Source of the DNA: Fischerella muscicola SAG 1427-1 = PCC 73103
GTDB lineage: Bacteria; Cyanobacteriota; Cyanobacteriia; Cyanobacteriales; Nostocaceae
Assembly (NCBI RefSeq): GCF_000317245.1
Contig: NZ_AJLJ01000065.1
Span: 1 to 64,000 of the forward strand
DNA length: 64,000 bases
Direction: 5' to 3'
Shown one piece after another: positions 52,007 to 61,300 of this stretch. Made by a program: the position numbers and the translations under genes. Every line of letters starts with the position of its first letter. The first letter of the stretch is position 1. Below the pieces are notes generated by a model. The model did not search any database. It was given only the letters and a program-made list of their open reading frames with translations, and had not been told where the DNA came from.

Positions 52007-52330
52007 ATGGCTTTGAAAATAATCGAAAATTTTGATGGCGGTTTTACTCTTGAAGCACACGCAAAAGAGAATCTGTATAAATTATTGACTAGTGAAGCAT
52101 TTTTAAATCAAATCTGCCAAAACTTACAGTGTAAACAAGTAGAATTTACGGAATTGCTTTTTCAGCCAGTCCCTTACAGTAAAATTACTCCGAAAGGAAT
52201 GCCACTAGAGTTTGAACAATATCATGAGTCGGATAAGTATGTCATTATTAACGTTCCACCTAACTTCATGTTCACAGCCAAAATATTTCAACCTAGTCGC
52301 CTTTGTGCTGTTTATAAGAAATTATTATAA
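52007..52330 (+). CDS. Small hypothetical protein
   Basis: This 107-residue protein belongs to no family I recognise. It has alternating beta-type segments (ALKIIENFDGGFTLEAH, YVIINVPPNFMFTAKIF), a short helical middle (NLYKLLTSEAFLNQICQNL) and a basic end. There is no signal peptide or TM. It starts at ATG 52007 in AAGAATATGG. It lies just upstream of the GIY-YIG gene on the same strand, but a 117-bp repeat-bearing gap separates them. Confidence 0.55.
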   Translation: MALKIIENFDGGFTLEAHAKENLYKLLTSEAFLNQICQNLQCKQVEFTELLFQPVPYSKITPKGMPLEFEQYHESDKYVIINVPPNFMFTAKIFQPSRLCAVYKKLL

Positions 52331-52447
52331 GAAATTAGGAATTAGGAACTAGGCGGTACAAAAAATATTACTCACTAATCACAATTGTAACGTAGGACGC
52401 AAAGCTTTGCATCCCTATTAACCACTCGTTACTGACTATTATTTATT

Positions 52448-52990
52448 ATGACTACAGACACAAACATTCCTTCTTTAGCAAACTTAGAATACATCCCTTA
52501 TATTGATGAGACTGGTCAATTACCTGAATATCTACAAGGTAAAATCGGAGTCTACGCAATTTTTGACCAGCAACAAGTTCTGCAATTTGTGGGGTATTCT
52601 CGTGATGTTTATCTTAGCCTCAGACAGCATATAGTGCGCCAGCCACAACAATGTTATTGGGTAAAAGTACAAACGATTGAACGCCCCAGCCGCGCAGTGT
52701 TAGAAAATATTGAAAAGGTTTGGATAGAAGAAAATGGTTGTGTTCCTGTGGGTAACGGCAATGAAAAGGGAAAATGGACACAGCCAATAGATGCTAAAGC
52801 AGTAATGACCGCTGAAGAACAGGGCAATTATGAAAATTCTATTGATGAAATCGCGAAAATCAAAATTATTAAAAATGTGGCGCGGCGAGTCGAGGCAGAG
52901 ATTTTAAAAGTTTTAGAAGGACGGGGTTTGCAAACGCAGGTACGGTTTAATCCCAAATTGAAGGAAGAGGGGTTATTGGATTTGAAATAA
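52448..52990 (+). CDS. GIY-YIG nuclease-like protein
   Basis: This is a 180-residue protein. Residues about 27-90 carry a degenerate GIY-YIG core: GVYAIFDQQQVLQFVGYSRDV (GVY for GIY, FVG for YIG, then the conserved Arg in YSRD), followed by LRQHI and Glu in VLENIEKVWIEENG. The C-terminal part (KIKIIKNVARRVEAEILKVL) is helical. GIY-YIG domains cut DNA in repair or mobile elements. The altered motif leaves activity uncertain. Homologous stand-alone proteins exist in cyanobacteria and plastids as far as I recall. Confidence 0.7.
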   Translation: MTTDTNIPSLANLEYIPYIDETGQLPEYLQGKIGVYAIFDQQQVLQFVGYSRDVYLSLRQHIVRQPQQCYWVKVQTIERPSRAVLENIEKVWIEENGCVPVGNGNEKGKWTQPIDAKAVMTAEEQGNYENSIDEIAKIKIIKNVARRVEAEILKVLEGRGLQTQVRFNPKLKEEGLLDLK

Positions 52991-53033
52991 ATTTAATTTC
53001 ATCTATCTAAAGATTGGAAAATGATATGAAACT

Positions 53034-53582
53034 TTATAGATTACAAGAGTTAACCTGGTATAAAAAAGACAACCCTCCCCAAAACCAAACCCAACCATTT
53101 GGTCTATTCTCCAGTAAAGGGGAAGATAGGGAAACAGCACCCCAATCTCCCTTGGGGAATATCAACACTTCCATCCCAAAAGATGGACTAACTCCTACCA
53201 AGCGGGATGGAAGATGACCTTGAGGAGCATTAAGGGAAAAATTCAGATCAGAATATTTTAGCCACTCTTGTTTGATTCTCCAGCCGACGCGATCGCCTAA
53301 TAAACACTCTGTATCTTTATCGAGTTCACCGCCTAGTTTCAACCAAATATCTTTCTGCACGCTAAAACCAAAGTGTCCTTGGCTGTACTTTATCCAAAGA
53401 GCATTAATAGTGCGTAAATCTTTACAAGGAAACTCTCTAACATGTTCCTTTTTCAAATTTAAAGGATCTCTAAAAATAGCAATTTTGAAATTGAGGTTAA
53501 GTGTAAGTTTCCTGACAAGTATCAAAATTCTGGCAGTATTTGAGTGATAGTAAAAACAAGCATCCTGTCTAATTTTTATGTA
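53034..53582 (-). pseudogene. GUN4-domain remnant, N-terminally truncated with repeat insert
   Basis: The minus-strand frame contains a clear C-terminal GUN4 core: FPCKDLRTINALWIKYSQGH, FGFSVQKDIWLKLGG, GDRVGWRIKQEWLKYSDLNF, LNAPQGHLP. GUN4 binds (Mg-)protoporphyrin and stimulates Mg-chelatase, though many cyanobacterial GUN4 proteins are kinase-linked paralogues. The preceding half of the domain is missing or unrecognisable, and the frame has no ATG start (open back to a stop at 53583-53585, only TTG/ATT available). Between GHLPS and the terminal VNSCNL, about 45 codons come from a palindromic repeat (about 53060-53213). It is almost certainly a non-functional fragment. Confidence 0.65.
53085..53213. 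repeat. Palindromic repeat inside the GUN4 remnant
   Basis: CTTCCATCCC (53168-53177) is mirrored by GGGATGGAAG (53204-53213), and CCCCAA/TTGGGG pair at 53140-53157. The neighbouring AAAGGGGAAGATAGGGAAAC tract fits the dispersed element family of this genome. Confidence 0.7.
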
Positions 53583-53678
53583 TCAAATGGCAGGATACCT
53601 ATTTGCCAGATAACTTGAGAAAATTTACACATCGCGTTAGTCTTCTTTAATTGTGACTGCACACTGTCAACTCAGGCG

Positions 53679-56171
53679 ATGACAAATCAACCCTCCCTAC
53701 AAATCCCCTCCTGTACCTGGAATCGTCCCATTGGTTTAGACTGGGATCAACCTTATACTGTTCGCTACGCTAGCAATATAGATGATGGGCCTTGGCATGG
53801 AATGCCTTTAGGTGGTTTTGGTGCAGGTTGTATCGGTCGTTCTCCGCGAGGAGATTTTAATTTTTGGCACATCGACGGCGGCGAACATGTGTTTCAAAGC
53901 ATCGCCCCTTGTCAATTTAGTATATTTGAATCTAATAGTACTAATTCCCAAGCCTACGCTTTATGTACACAGCCACCAGATGATGATAGTTTGGCTGCGT
54001 GGGAGTGGTATCCACCGAGTGGAAAAGATGCGGAGACGCGGGAATACAAAGACGCGGAGAAAAATCTAAAATCTAAAATTGATACAACTGGAACCTATCA
54101 TGCCCTTTATCCGCGCAGTTGGTTCGTTTATGAAGGAGTATATAAAGCTCAGTTAACCTGTGAACAGTTTTCTCCGATCTGGGCAAATAATTATCAAGAA
54201 ACTAGTTACCCTGTAGCGGTGTTTGTTTGGACTGCACACAATCCTACTAACGCACCTATTACTTTAAGTATTATGCTTACTTGGCAAAATATGGTGGGCT
54301 GGTTTACCAATGCTTTGAAATCCCCAGAAGTACGTATGCGGGATGATGGTAGTCCAGTTTACGAGTATCAGCCACGTTTGAGCGAAAGTAAAGATAATTT
54401 TAATCAAGTAGTTGAAAATACTGAATATATTGGTTGTGTTCTCGGTCGTGTTGGTATTAATGAACCTATCCAAGAGGGAGAAGGACAGTGGTGCATTGCT
54501 ACCCGCAAACATCCCAAACTAGAAAATTTTTACCATAGCCGTTGGCAGCCTATAGGTGGTGGTGAGGATGTATGGCAAAGCTTTGCTCAAGATGGATCGT
54601 TACCAAATTATCTAGACCATTCCTCAGCAGTTGAGGATGAACAGATTGCAGCAGCCCTTGCAGTGCGTTTCACTTTACTACCAGGTGAAACACTAGAGAT
54701 TCCTTTTGTTCTCAGTTGGGATTTTCCGGTAACAGAATTTGCTGCTGGCATCAATTATAACCGCAGATATACAGACTTTTTTGGTAATAACGGTAATAAT
54801 GCGTGGGCGATCGCATCAACAACACTACAACAATACCAAGCTTGGCAAGCCCAGATTCAAATATGGCAACAACCCATTCTTGACCGTGCAGATTTGCCAG
54901 ACTGGTTTAAGATGGCTTTATTTAATGAGCTTTACGACCTGACTGCTGGTGGTACTCTCTGGAGTGCAGCAAGTGAACGCGATCCTATTGGACAGTTTGC
55001 CGTGTTGGAGTGCCTAGACTACCGTTGGTATGAAAGTTTAGATGTACGCCTTTATGGATCTTTTGCTCTGTTGATGCTCTTCCCAGAATTGGAGAAGGCA
55101 GTAATGCGTGCTTTTGCACGGGCTATTCCCATGAACGATGCTAATACTCGTGTAATTGGTTACTACTACACTATCGGTGCAGAAAGTCCTTTTGCTGTTC
55201 GTAAAGTTCCAGGAGCAACACCTCATGATTTAGGCGCACCAAATGAACATGTTTGGGAGAAGACAAATTATACCAGCTACCAAGATTGCAACTTGTGGAA
55301 GGATTTAGGTAGCGACTTTGTGTTGCAGGTATACCGCGATTTTTTGTTCACTGGTGCTGACGATATTGAATTTTTGGCTGATTGTTGGAATGCCATTGTA
55401 GAAACCCTCAACTATCTAAAAACTTTTGACATAGATAAAGATGGAATTCCGGAAAATTCTGGTGCGCCTGATCAAACTTTTGATGACTGGCGGCTACAGG
55501 GAGTCAGTGCTTATTGTGGTGGATTATGGCTAGCAGCGTTAGAAGCTGCGATCGCAATTTGTGATGTTTTGATAACAAACCGCAGAGATGTACAGAACAC
55601 CCAGGAGATAGAAAAGCAAAAATCTATCTATGAAACTTGGTTAACGCAATCTCGACCCATTTATGAAGAAAAACTCTGGAATGGTCAATATTATCGATTA
55701 GATAGCGAAAGTGGTTCGGATGTGGTAATGGCGGATCAATTGTGTGGACAGTTCTATGCGCGCTTGTTGGGATTACCTGATATTGTCAAACGCGATCGCG
55801 CTTTATCTGCATTGCAAACTGTCTATAACGCTTGTTTCTTGAAGTTTCACGATGGTCAGTTTGGTGCTGCTAATGGTCTTCGTCCTGATGGTTCACCAGA
55901 AAACCCCAAAGCTACCCATCCCTTAGAAGTCTGGACAGGGATCAACTTTGGTTTAGCGGCTTTTATGGTACAGATGGACATGAAAGACGAAGCTATGAAG
56001 TTGACAGAAACAGTAGTTCGGCAAGTTTACGAAAATGGATTACAATTTCGCACACCAGAAGCCATCACTGCTGTAGGTACTTTCCGTGCTAGTACCTATC
56101 TACGCGCAATGGCAATTTGGGGAATTTATTTAGTACAGACGCGATTATACTCTTACGAGAAGCCGCTCTGA
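53679..56171 (+). CDS. GH116 family glycosidase (glucosylceramidase/beta-glucosidase type)
   Basis: This is an 830-residue protein. The N-terminal beta-sandwich of GBA2-type enzymes (WHGMPLGGFGAGCIGRSPRGDF, then NFWHIDGGEH) is followed by the (alpha/alpha)6 catalytic domain. The nucleophile is placed at Glu444 (LECLDYRWYESLDVRLYGSF, split) and the acid/base at Asp598 or nearby Asp602 in PDQTFDDW, positions close to those of the Thermoanaerobacterium GH116 enzyme (E441, D593). It should hydrolyse beta-glucosides, possibly glucosylceramide-like or exopolysaccharide substrates. There is no signal peptide, so it is cytosolic. A short repeat-like insert lies at about residues 117-137 (DAETREYKDAEKNLK). 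The last codons and stop (VQTRLYSYEKPL) are formed by a dispersed palindrome, so the native C-terminus has been replaced. Confidence 0.88.
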   Translation: MTNQPSLQIPSCTWNRPIGLDWDQPYTVRYASNIDDGPWHGMPLGGFGAGCIGRSPRGDFNFWHIDGGEHVFQSIAPCQFSIFESNSTNSQAYALCTQPPDDDSLAAWEWYPPSGKDAETREYKDAEKNLKSKIDTTGTYHALYPRSWFVYEGVYKAQLTCEQFSPIWANNYQETSYPVAVFVWTAHNPTNAPITLSIMLTWQNMVGWFTNALKSPEVRMRDDGSPVYEYQPRLSESKDNFNQVVENTEYIGCVLGRVGINEPIQEGEGQWCIATRKHPKLENFYHSRWQPIGGGEDVWQSFAQDGSLPNYLDHSSAVEDEQIAAALAVRFTLLPGETLEIPFVLSWDFPVTEFAAGINYNRRYTDFFGNNGNNAWAIASTTLQQYQAWQAQIQIWQQPILDRADLPDWFKMALFNELYDLTAGGTLWSAASERDPIGQFAVLECLDYRWYESLDVRLYGSFALLMLFPELEKAVMRAFARAIPMNDANTRVIGYYYTIGAESPFAVRKVPGATPHDLGAPNEHVWEKTNYTSYQDCNLWKDLGSDFVLQVYRDFLFTGADDIEFLADCWNAIVETLNYLKTFDIDKDGIPENSGAPDQTFDDWRLQGVSAYCGGLWLAALEAAIAICDVLITNRRDVQNTQEIEKQKSIYETWLTQSRPIYEEKLWNGQYYRLDSESGSDVVMADQLCGQFYARLLGLPDIVKRDRALSALQTVYNACFLKFHDGQFGAANGLRPDGSPENPKATHPLEVWTGINFGLAAFMVQMDMKDEAMKLTETVVRQVYENGLQFRTPEAITAVGTFRASTYLRAMAIWGIYLVQTRLYSYEKPL
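54027..54090. repeat. Repeat-like segment inside the GH116 gene
   Basis: GATGCGGAGACGCGGGAATAC and AAAGACGCGGAGAAAAATC are followed by AAATCTAAAATC. They resemble the ACGCGGGGAC-type tracts seen in hetC (57960-58060), are in frame and hydrophilic. Confidence 0.5.
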
Positions 56172-56192
56172 CGAGCGTCTACGCGTCTGTAC
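56133..56192. repeat. Dispersed palindrome forming the GH116 3' end
   Basis: GTACAGACGCG (56133-56143) is mirrored by CGCGTCTGTAC (56182-56192). The inner ATTATACTCTTACGAGAAGC is near-identical to 46458-46478. The GH116 stop TGA (56169-56171) lies inside it. Confidence 0.8.
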
Positions 56193-57135
56193 AATAGTCA
56201 ATAGTCAATTGTCAATTGTCATTGGTCATTGGTCATTAGTATTTATTCTCTCCCTTCTCCCTCATGTCTCTAATCGCCGATTTCCATCTTTTTTGATCAT
56301 TAAGATAAAAAATCCGGTTTTCATCTTAATTGCTTGTAATGGACTAATATGAATTCTCCAAATAAATGCAATAAGCCTATGGATGTATGACTGCTTGCTC
56401 AGACAACTATTTATTGCATTCTCCTGGAGAAATGGTAATACAATAGTTTCCTTGTCTGTTGTCAAAAATCCAAGACATTAAGCCCTAAAGAAAAGTCAAG
56501 AGGGCAATTCATGCTAATTATTCAGACTGTTCTGGATTTTGTTAACTCAGAACCAGAATTAGGTCATTTACAGTGTCGAATTTTAAGTTGTAGCCTTTGG
56601 AACAAGAAAGACCGCGATGAGCAAATTTCTTTTGGTTACTACAAAAACTCAAGAAGAAAAGATTTTTGTCTAAATCTTTTCTCGTAATTACATCCTTGTC
56701 ATGAGAAGTTCTTGAGCAGATACTCGTTTATCAAACTAAAAAACTAGAATTTGTAAGAATTGCAAACCTGTATCAAAGTGCTGGAAGACCGAAATCAATA
56801 ATAAACAAGATGGTAAACACGGATTCAAAGCTTGGTAAAATTTTGGTAAATTGCCAAAAAATCTTGACTAAATTTATCAAAATTCTATAACAATGCCTGA
56901 AAAGAGGTGGTTAAGAACTAACAAAAAACTAAATAATGTTTTGTTAGTGAGAAGTTTTTGACAAACTATCGTTCTTAAAAACACATTGCAAAAACAAAGG
57001 AAAGTGATTAGGTGATAAAAAATACAAAAAATCGAGAATGGCGAAGTCTCAAACTGTCGTTATGAAGCCAAATTCACTGAGATTAACGCCTCAACGGGAG
57101 TTATATCAGCTTACCCAAGCATCAGAGATGAAATC
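56193..57135. other. Long leader region of hetC
   Basis: 940 bp upstream of hetC. The first 85 bp are CAATTGTCATTGGTCATT repeats. Two small candidate ORFs are listed separately. I searched by eye for GTA-N8-TAC (NtcA) sites and found none that fit fully. Promoters were not resolved. Confidence 0.5.
56511..56687 (+). CDS. Candidate small ORF upstream of hetC (58 aa)
   Basis: ATG 56511 follows AAGAGGG with a 6-nt spacing, one of the better ribosome sites in the window. The product begins MLIIQTVLDFVNSEPELGHL, holds three cysteines (QCRILSC, DFCLN) and a basic tail (YYKNSRRK). It has no double-glycine motif and no family resemblance I recognise. Its position ahead of a peptidase-containing exporter makes it worth noting, but coding status is unproven and it may be chance. 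Confidence 0.35.
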   Translation: MLIIQTVLDFVNSEPELGHLQCRILSCSLWNKKDRDEQISFGYYKNSRRKDFCLNLFS

Positions 57136-57139
57136 ATGA
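57038..57139 (+). CDS. Candidate 33-aa ORF overlapping the hetC start (ATGA)
   Basis: ATG 57038 (MAKSQTVVMKPNSLRL...) runs for 33 codons to TGA 57137-57139. That stop overlaps the hetC ATG (57136) as ATGA, the classical arrangement for translational coupling. A GAG sits just before the ATG. The peptide is basic with TPQRELYQLTQASEM at its end. An EL-x-x-L pattern resembles exporter leader peptides, but no GG follows. It is either a regulatory leader peptide for hetC, a substrate, or chance. Confidence 0.4.
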   Translation: MAKSQTVVMKPNSLRLTPQRELYQLTQASEMKS

Positions 57140-60100
57140 ACTCGTATTCGTCGTTACGGGGTCAGGGAGAGTATATTCATACCAATGATCGGCGCTTTCC
57201 CAATCCAAAAGAGAGTATTTTCAAGCTTTTAAAGATAGCTACAGAAGATACAACCCTCGCATCCGATTTTGCTCAAGTTTGGGTTTTGCGTGAGCTTCAA
57301 TTAGGGGATGATTTGGCTAGTTATGCGATCGCCAAACAAACAGACAATAATAATGATTCTCTTTTTTTAGTTTGCCAAGGTCGAGTGCGATTACTGGGAT
57401 TTGATACAAAGTTAAAACGAGAGGTATCTACTCAGTTGCTGCTAGCACAGCAAACCTTTGGAGTAGATTACTTATTCCACTGTCAGCCTTTAGCTTATCG
57501 AGCAGTCGCAGCTAGTGATGGTTTGTTAGCATCTATACATGTAGATGATCTAAAACAGTGGTTACAACAACTACCTAATTTGAAAAGCTATTTGCAAAAA
57601 ATAACCTGCGATCGCCAAACTTTGATTTTCTTCAAAATTGCCACAGAGTTACGTTCGCATACTAGCCATTCTTTGCGACAGCTTTTACCTTACTTGGAAC
57701 AAACCAAGGTCAGTGCTGGCTTAACCCTTGTGCAAGCAACTCCCCCCTCTAAGGGACGCTTTTGGCTGATGTGTGGAAAAATCATCAGTCCCACGCCAGA
57801 AATTCAGCCACCACAAGTAGGAGAAGGCTGGGGGTATCCCGATCTCACAATCCCAGGTTGGATTGCCAAGACCGATTTACAATTATACCACCTACCTCAA
57901 CAAATTGCCGAATCAGCTAGCACAATTGCAGCAGAAAATTTTCTCAATCGGCAACAGAAAGAGGAGGTGAAGACAGAGGGACGCGGGGACACCGAGACGC
58001 AAAGACACGGGGATACACAGACGCGGGGATACACACACACGGGGATAAAACGGGAACAGGAAGATGATGTGGCTAATGTTTCTGTTACTGTGTCTTCTGA
58101 AAATCATGCAGAGATGAATTTTCGGCAGCCAGGAAGCCAGCGTTGGTCAGTAAGCAAACTATGGCGTCGCTATCCTTTTATCCAACAGCAGAGTTCGTCT
58201 GATTGTGGTGCTGCGTGTTTGGCGATGATTAGCCTCTATTGGGGTAAGCGTTTTAGCCTGAACACGTTGCGAAATCTCACGCAGACAGACCGCATTGGTG
58301 CTTCTCTTTCGGCTTTGGCTGATGCAGCAGAAACCCTGGGTTATGATGCTTTACCAGTCAGAGCTTCTTTGGTTAAATTAGAGTTGCAGCCTAACCCTTG
58401 GATTGCTCATTGGCAAGGGATTCACTACGTAGTTGTTTGGCGAATTAAAGGCGATCGCGTCTTGATTTGTGATCCAGCAATTGGTAAGCGATCGCTTTTG
58501 CGCGAAGAGTTTGAAACTAACTGGACAGGATACGCCTTAATTTTATTTCCAACCAAACACTTAAACGCTCAAAAAAACAAGAAAGTCTCCTTGGGAGAAT
58601 TTTGGCACGCTTTTTGGCATCACCGGGAATTAATTGGTCAAATCGTTTTAGCTTCAGTGCTGTTAACAGTGTTTGGTCTGGCTGCACCTCTAATTACTCA
58701 GGTTGTACTTGACCAAGTTTTACCATATAAAAGTTCTCTGACCCTGAATATATTCGCCTTTGGGTTTCTCTTTTTTGGCATTTGGCGAATTATCGTCCAA
58801 GCTGTGCGTCAATATCTGCTGGACTATTTTTCCAACCGCATGGATTTGACGTTACTGGGTGGTTTTATCAGCTATACCCTGCGCTTACCATTGCAGTTTT
58901 TTGCATCCCGTCAGCCAGGAGATATTATTACTCGAATTCAAGAAAACCGCAAAATTCAAGTATTTTTCACCAAACAAGTGGTTAGCACTACCCTAGATGC
59001 GGTGATGGTAATTGTTTACTTGGGATTAATGGCGTATTACAACTTACGCCTGACTCTGATCGTTTTGGTTGTGATTCTGCCAATTGTGATTGTGACTGCT
59101 GCAACTAGTCCACTTCTCAAAAATGCTTCACGAGAACTCTATCAAAAATCAGCAGTTCAATATTCCACAATTAGAGAAATTATTACTGGTGTCGCCACTG
59201 TTAAAACAACTGCTGCTGAACGTCCAATGCGTTGGCGTTGGGAGGAAAGTTTTACCGACACCGTCCAAACAAGATTTCGGGGTCAAAAACTAGCTAATAA
59301 TTTACAGCTAGCAACTAGTTTGATTAACCATCTGGGGATCACGTTTTTACTATGGTATGGGGCAACCTTGGTCATAGGCAACCAGATGTCAATTGGTCAA
59401 TTTGTTGCTTTTAATATGCTAATTGGCAGTACGATCAACCCTGTTTTAGCACTGGTGAAATTGTGGGATGAGTTGCAAGAAGTATTGATTTGTGCTGAAC
59501 GTTTAGATGATGTTCTAACTACCCAACCAGAAGAAAATACCCAAAAACCGCAAATGGTGTTACCTCATGTTCGGGGTGATATACATTTTGAACGAGTTTG
59601 TTTTCGTTACAATGCCAATGCAGAACACGATACCTTGCATAATATTTCCTTTCAGATCAAAGCAGGGCAAACTGTAGGAATTGTTGGTACTCATGGTGCT
59701 GGTAAAAGTACCTTGATTAATTTACTGGCTGGTTTATATCGTCCCAGTAGCGGACGTATTTTGATTGATGGGCATAATATTGCTGATGTTTCTCCCCAGT
59801 CGTTGCGTAGTCAATTAGGGGTAATACCGCAAGATATTTTTCTGTTTGCTGGCAGCATTTTAGAAAATATCACAATGTTTAATTCCGAGATTTCACCAGA
59901 AGAAGCGATCGCCGTCGCGAAAGTTGTAGAAGCACACAGCTTTATCCAAGCACTACCTTTGGGTTACAACACCCGTGTCGGTGAGGGAGGAATAATGCTG
60001 ACTGGTGAGATGCGCCAAAAAATTGCGATCGCCCGCGCCCTAGTCAAAAATCCACGTATTCTAATTCTAGATGAAGCTACTAGTTGCCTAGATAAAGCCT

Positions 60101-60315
60101 TTGAACACCAATTTCAAAAAAATCTTTCTCGCTTCCATCACTCCAGCAACACTTCCATTAATCAAGCACGTACCATCTTCTTTGTTGCCAATAATCTTTC
60201 TACTATTCGCCATGCTGATCATATTCTGGTTTTAGACCGAGGTATCCTTATTGAACAGGGTAATCATCAAGAATTAATGACTATTCAGGGTCTTTATTAC
60301 CACTTAGCTCAATAA
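57136..60315 (+). CDS. hetC: HetC-type peptidase-containing ABC exporter
   Basis: This 1059-residue protein has the order: cNMP-binding-like N-domain (about 20-290, LFLVCQGRVRLLGFD), a linker with repeat-encoded GDTETQRHGDTQTRGYTHTG (about 280-300), and a C39 peptidase with Cys in SSDCGAACLAMI, His in GIHYVVVW and Asp in CDPAIG. A six-helix ABC domain follows, then an NBD with Walker A GTHGAGKST, signature LTGEM in place of LSGGQ, and Walker B ILILDEATS. Length and position next to a hetP homologue match Anabaena HetC (about 1044 aa), needed for heterocyst differentiation. The C39 triad looks intact, so it may trim double-glycine leaders during export. The substrate is not known. A membrane fusion protein gene lies 985 bp downstream. 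Confidence 0.9.
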   Translation: MNSYSSLRGQGEYIHTNDRRFPNPKESIFKLLKIATEDTTLASDFAQVWVLRELQLGDDLASYAIAKQTDNNNDSLFLVCQGRVRLLGFDTKLKREVSTQLLLAQQTFGVDYLFHCQPLAYRAVAASDGLLASIHVDDLKQWLQQLPNLKSYLQKITCDRQTLIFFKIATELRSHTSHSLRQLLPYLEQTKVSAGLTLVQATPPSKGRFWLMCGKIISPTPEIQPPQVGEGWGYPDLTIPGWIAKTDLQLYHLPQQIAESASTIAAENFLNRQQKEEVKTEGRGDTETQRHGDTQTRGYTHTGIKREQEDDVANVSVTVSSENHAEMNFRQPGSQRWSVSKLWRRYPFIQQQSSSDCGAACLAMISLYWGKRFSLNTLRNLTQTDRIGASLSALADAAETLGYDALPVRASLVKLELQPNPWIAHWQGIHYVVVWRIKGDRVLICDPAIGKRSLLREEFETNWTGYALILFPTKHLNAQKNKKVSLGEFWHAFWHHRELIGQIVLASVLLTVFGLAAPLITQVVLDQVLPYKSSLTLNIFAFGFLFFGIWRIIVQAVRQYLLDYFSNRMDLTLLGGFISYTLRLPLQFFASRQPGDIITRIQENRKIQVFFTKQVVSTTLDAVMVIVYLGLMAYYNLRLTLIVLVVILPIVIVTAATSPLLKNASRELYQKSAVQYSTIREIITGVATVKTTAAERPMRWRWEESFTDTVQTRFRGQKLANNLQLATSLINHLGITFLLWYGATLVIGNQMSIGQFVAFNMLIGSTINPVLALVKLWDELQEVLICAERLDDVLTTQPEENTQKPQMVLPHVRGDIHFERVCFRYNANAEHDTLHNISFQIKAGQTVGIVGTHGAGKSTLINLLAGLYRPSSGRILIDGHNIADVSPQSLRSQLGVIPQDIFLFAGSILENITMFNSEISPEEAIAVAKVVEAHSFIQALPLGYNTRVGEGGIMLTGEMRQKIAIARALVKNPRILILDEATSCLDKAFEHQFQKNLSRFHHSSNTSINQARTIFFVANNLSTIRHADHILVLDRGILIEQGNHQELMTIQGLYYHLAQ
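57960..58060. repeat. Degenerate tandem repeat in hetC linker
   Basis: GGACGCGGGGACACC / AGACACGGGGATACAC / GACGCGGGGATACAC units encode a Thr/Gly/Arg-rich spacer between the N-domain and peptidase. The sequence design is like the free intergenic repeats, and the frame is kept. Confidence 0.65.
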
Positions 60316-61300
60316 TAATTGCATCTGTAATCGCACCTATATCAATCAGTTGTGGTGCAGAAAGGATGCAGAATCACTTTTGAGGATACTTAGAAATATC
60401 AATTGCGACTCATTTTATTTGCAGTCGCGGCATTTCATAACTTTGTACAAGCGTTAACCGCTAATTTTGCTCTGCCAAAAAACTTCTTTTGATGATTTTA
60501 CTGTATTACACATGTATTGTTTTAAGTGCCTTAAAAATCATACCACAAAAGTGTAAATTCCACAACTATTTATCAGACTATTGCGTTTATTTTTAAGCAA
60601 AATCAACAACAGTTTTACCGTAAATTTACAATAAAATGCTAATCTGAAAGTCTTACCAGATAAGCTTTTTGCTGGAAAAATAAACAATATTGTCTAGCAA
60701 CAAAAGTAAAAAACATTATCAATTCTCCTGTCAGGTAAATTTGGATGAGGTCACACATGCGTATTTATATTTATCGATAACTTATCAATAAAATACATTA
60801 TTAATTTCCCGATGCTTGAAAAAAATACAAGCAACAAATTAATAGTAGGTGAGGGGCGAAACCCCTACTGTATTTAACACTAGTGGACAAAATCTGAGTT
60901 GTATAATAATTATTTAAATAGGAAAGCATATTAACTACATTGAACGAAAAAAATGAAAAACTGGCAGATGACATTCATGAAAAAAAATAGTATAAATACG
61001 AATGTTACCCTTGAACATCAAGAATGAATATTGTTTCATTGCTCTTGTAGAAGAACAGCAGTGTCACTTAAAAAGCTTCTAATTTTTGGTGTAAATCACT
61101 ACATAAAAGAGCCAGGGGCAAGTAATTAAATTAGGAGTGAGCCAAATATTTAAGAGGGCAAAACTGCATCTACTAAGAGCCAAACGGAGACTTATTTCAT
61201 ACCACTCAACAAAGATGACCCAAGGTAAATTTTGCCTCAGTCATTGCCTTATCAAACCTAAAACTCATACATAGTCAGGTTTCCGATTTTAGGTCAGCTC
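60316..61300. other. Long spacer between hetC and the membrane fusion gene
   Basis: 985 AT-rich bp. A hairpin AGGGG-CGAAA-CCCCT with outer AGTAG/CTACT lies at about 60844-60871, a known style of dispersed repeat. Short frames (under 35 codons) occur but lack ribosome sites. No terminator directly follows hetC. A separate promoter for the downstream gene is likely. Confidence 0.5.

Noticed and set aside
53014..53217. Plus-strand 67-codon frame opposite the GUN4 remnant
   Set aside because: It is the complement of the GUN4 C-terminus and the palindromic repeat; the minus-strand sequence carries the conserved domain.
56193..57135. NtcA-type GTA-N8-TAC site upstream of hetC
   Set aside because: Each GTA in the region was checked by eye for TAC eight bases later; none matched, so no site is claimed.
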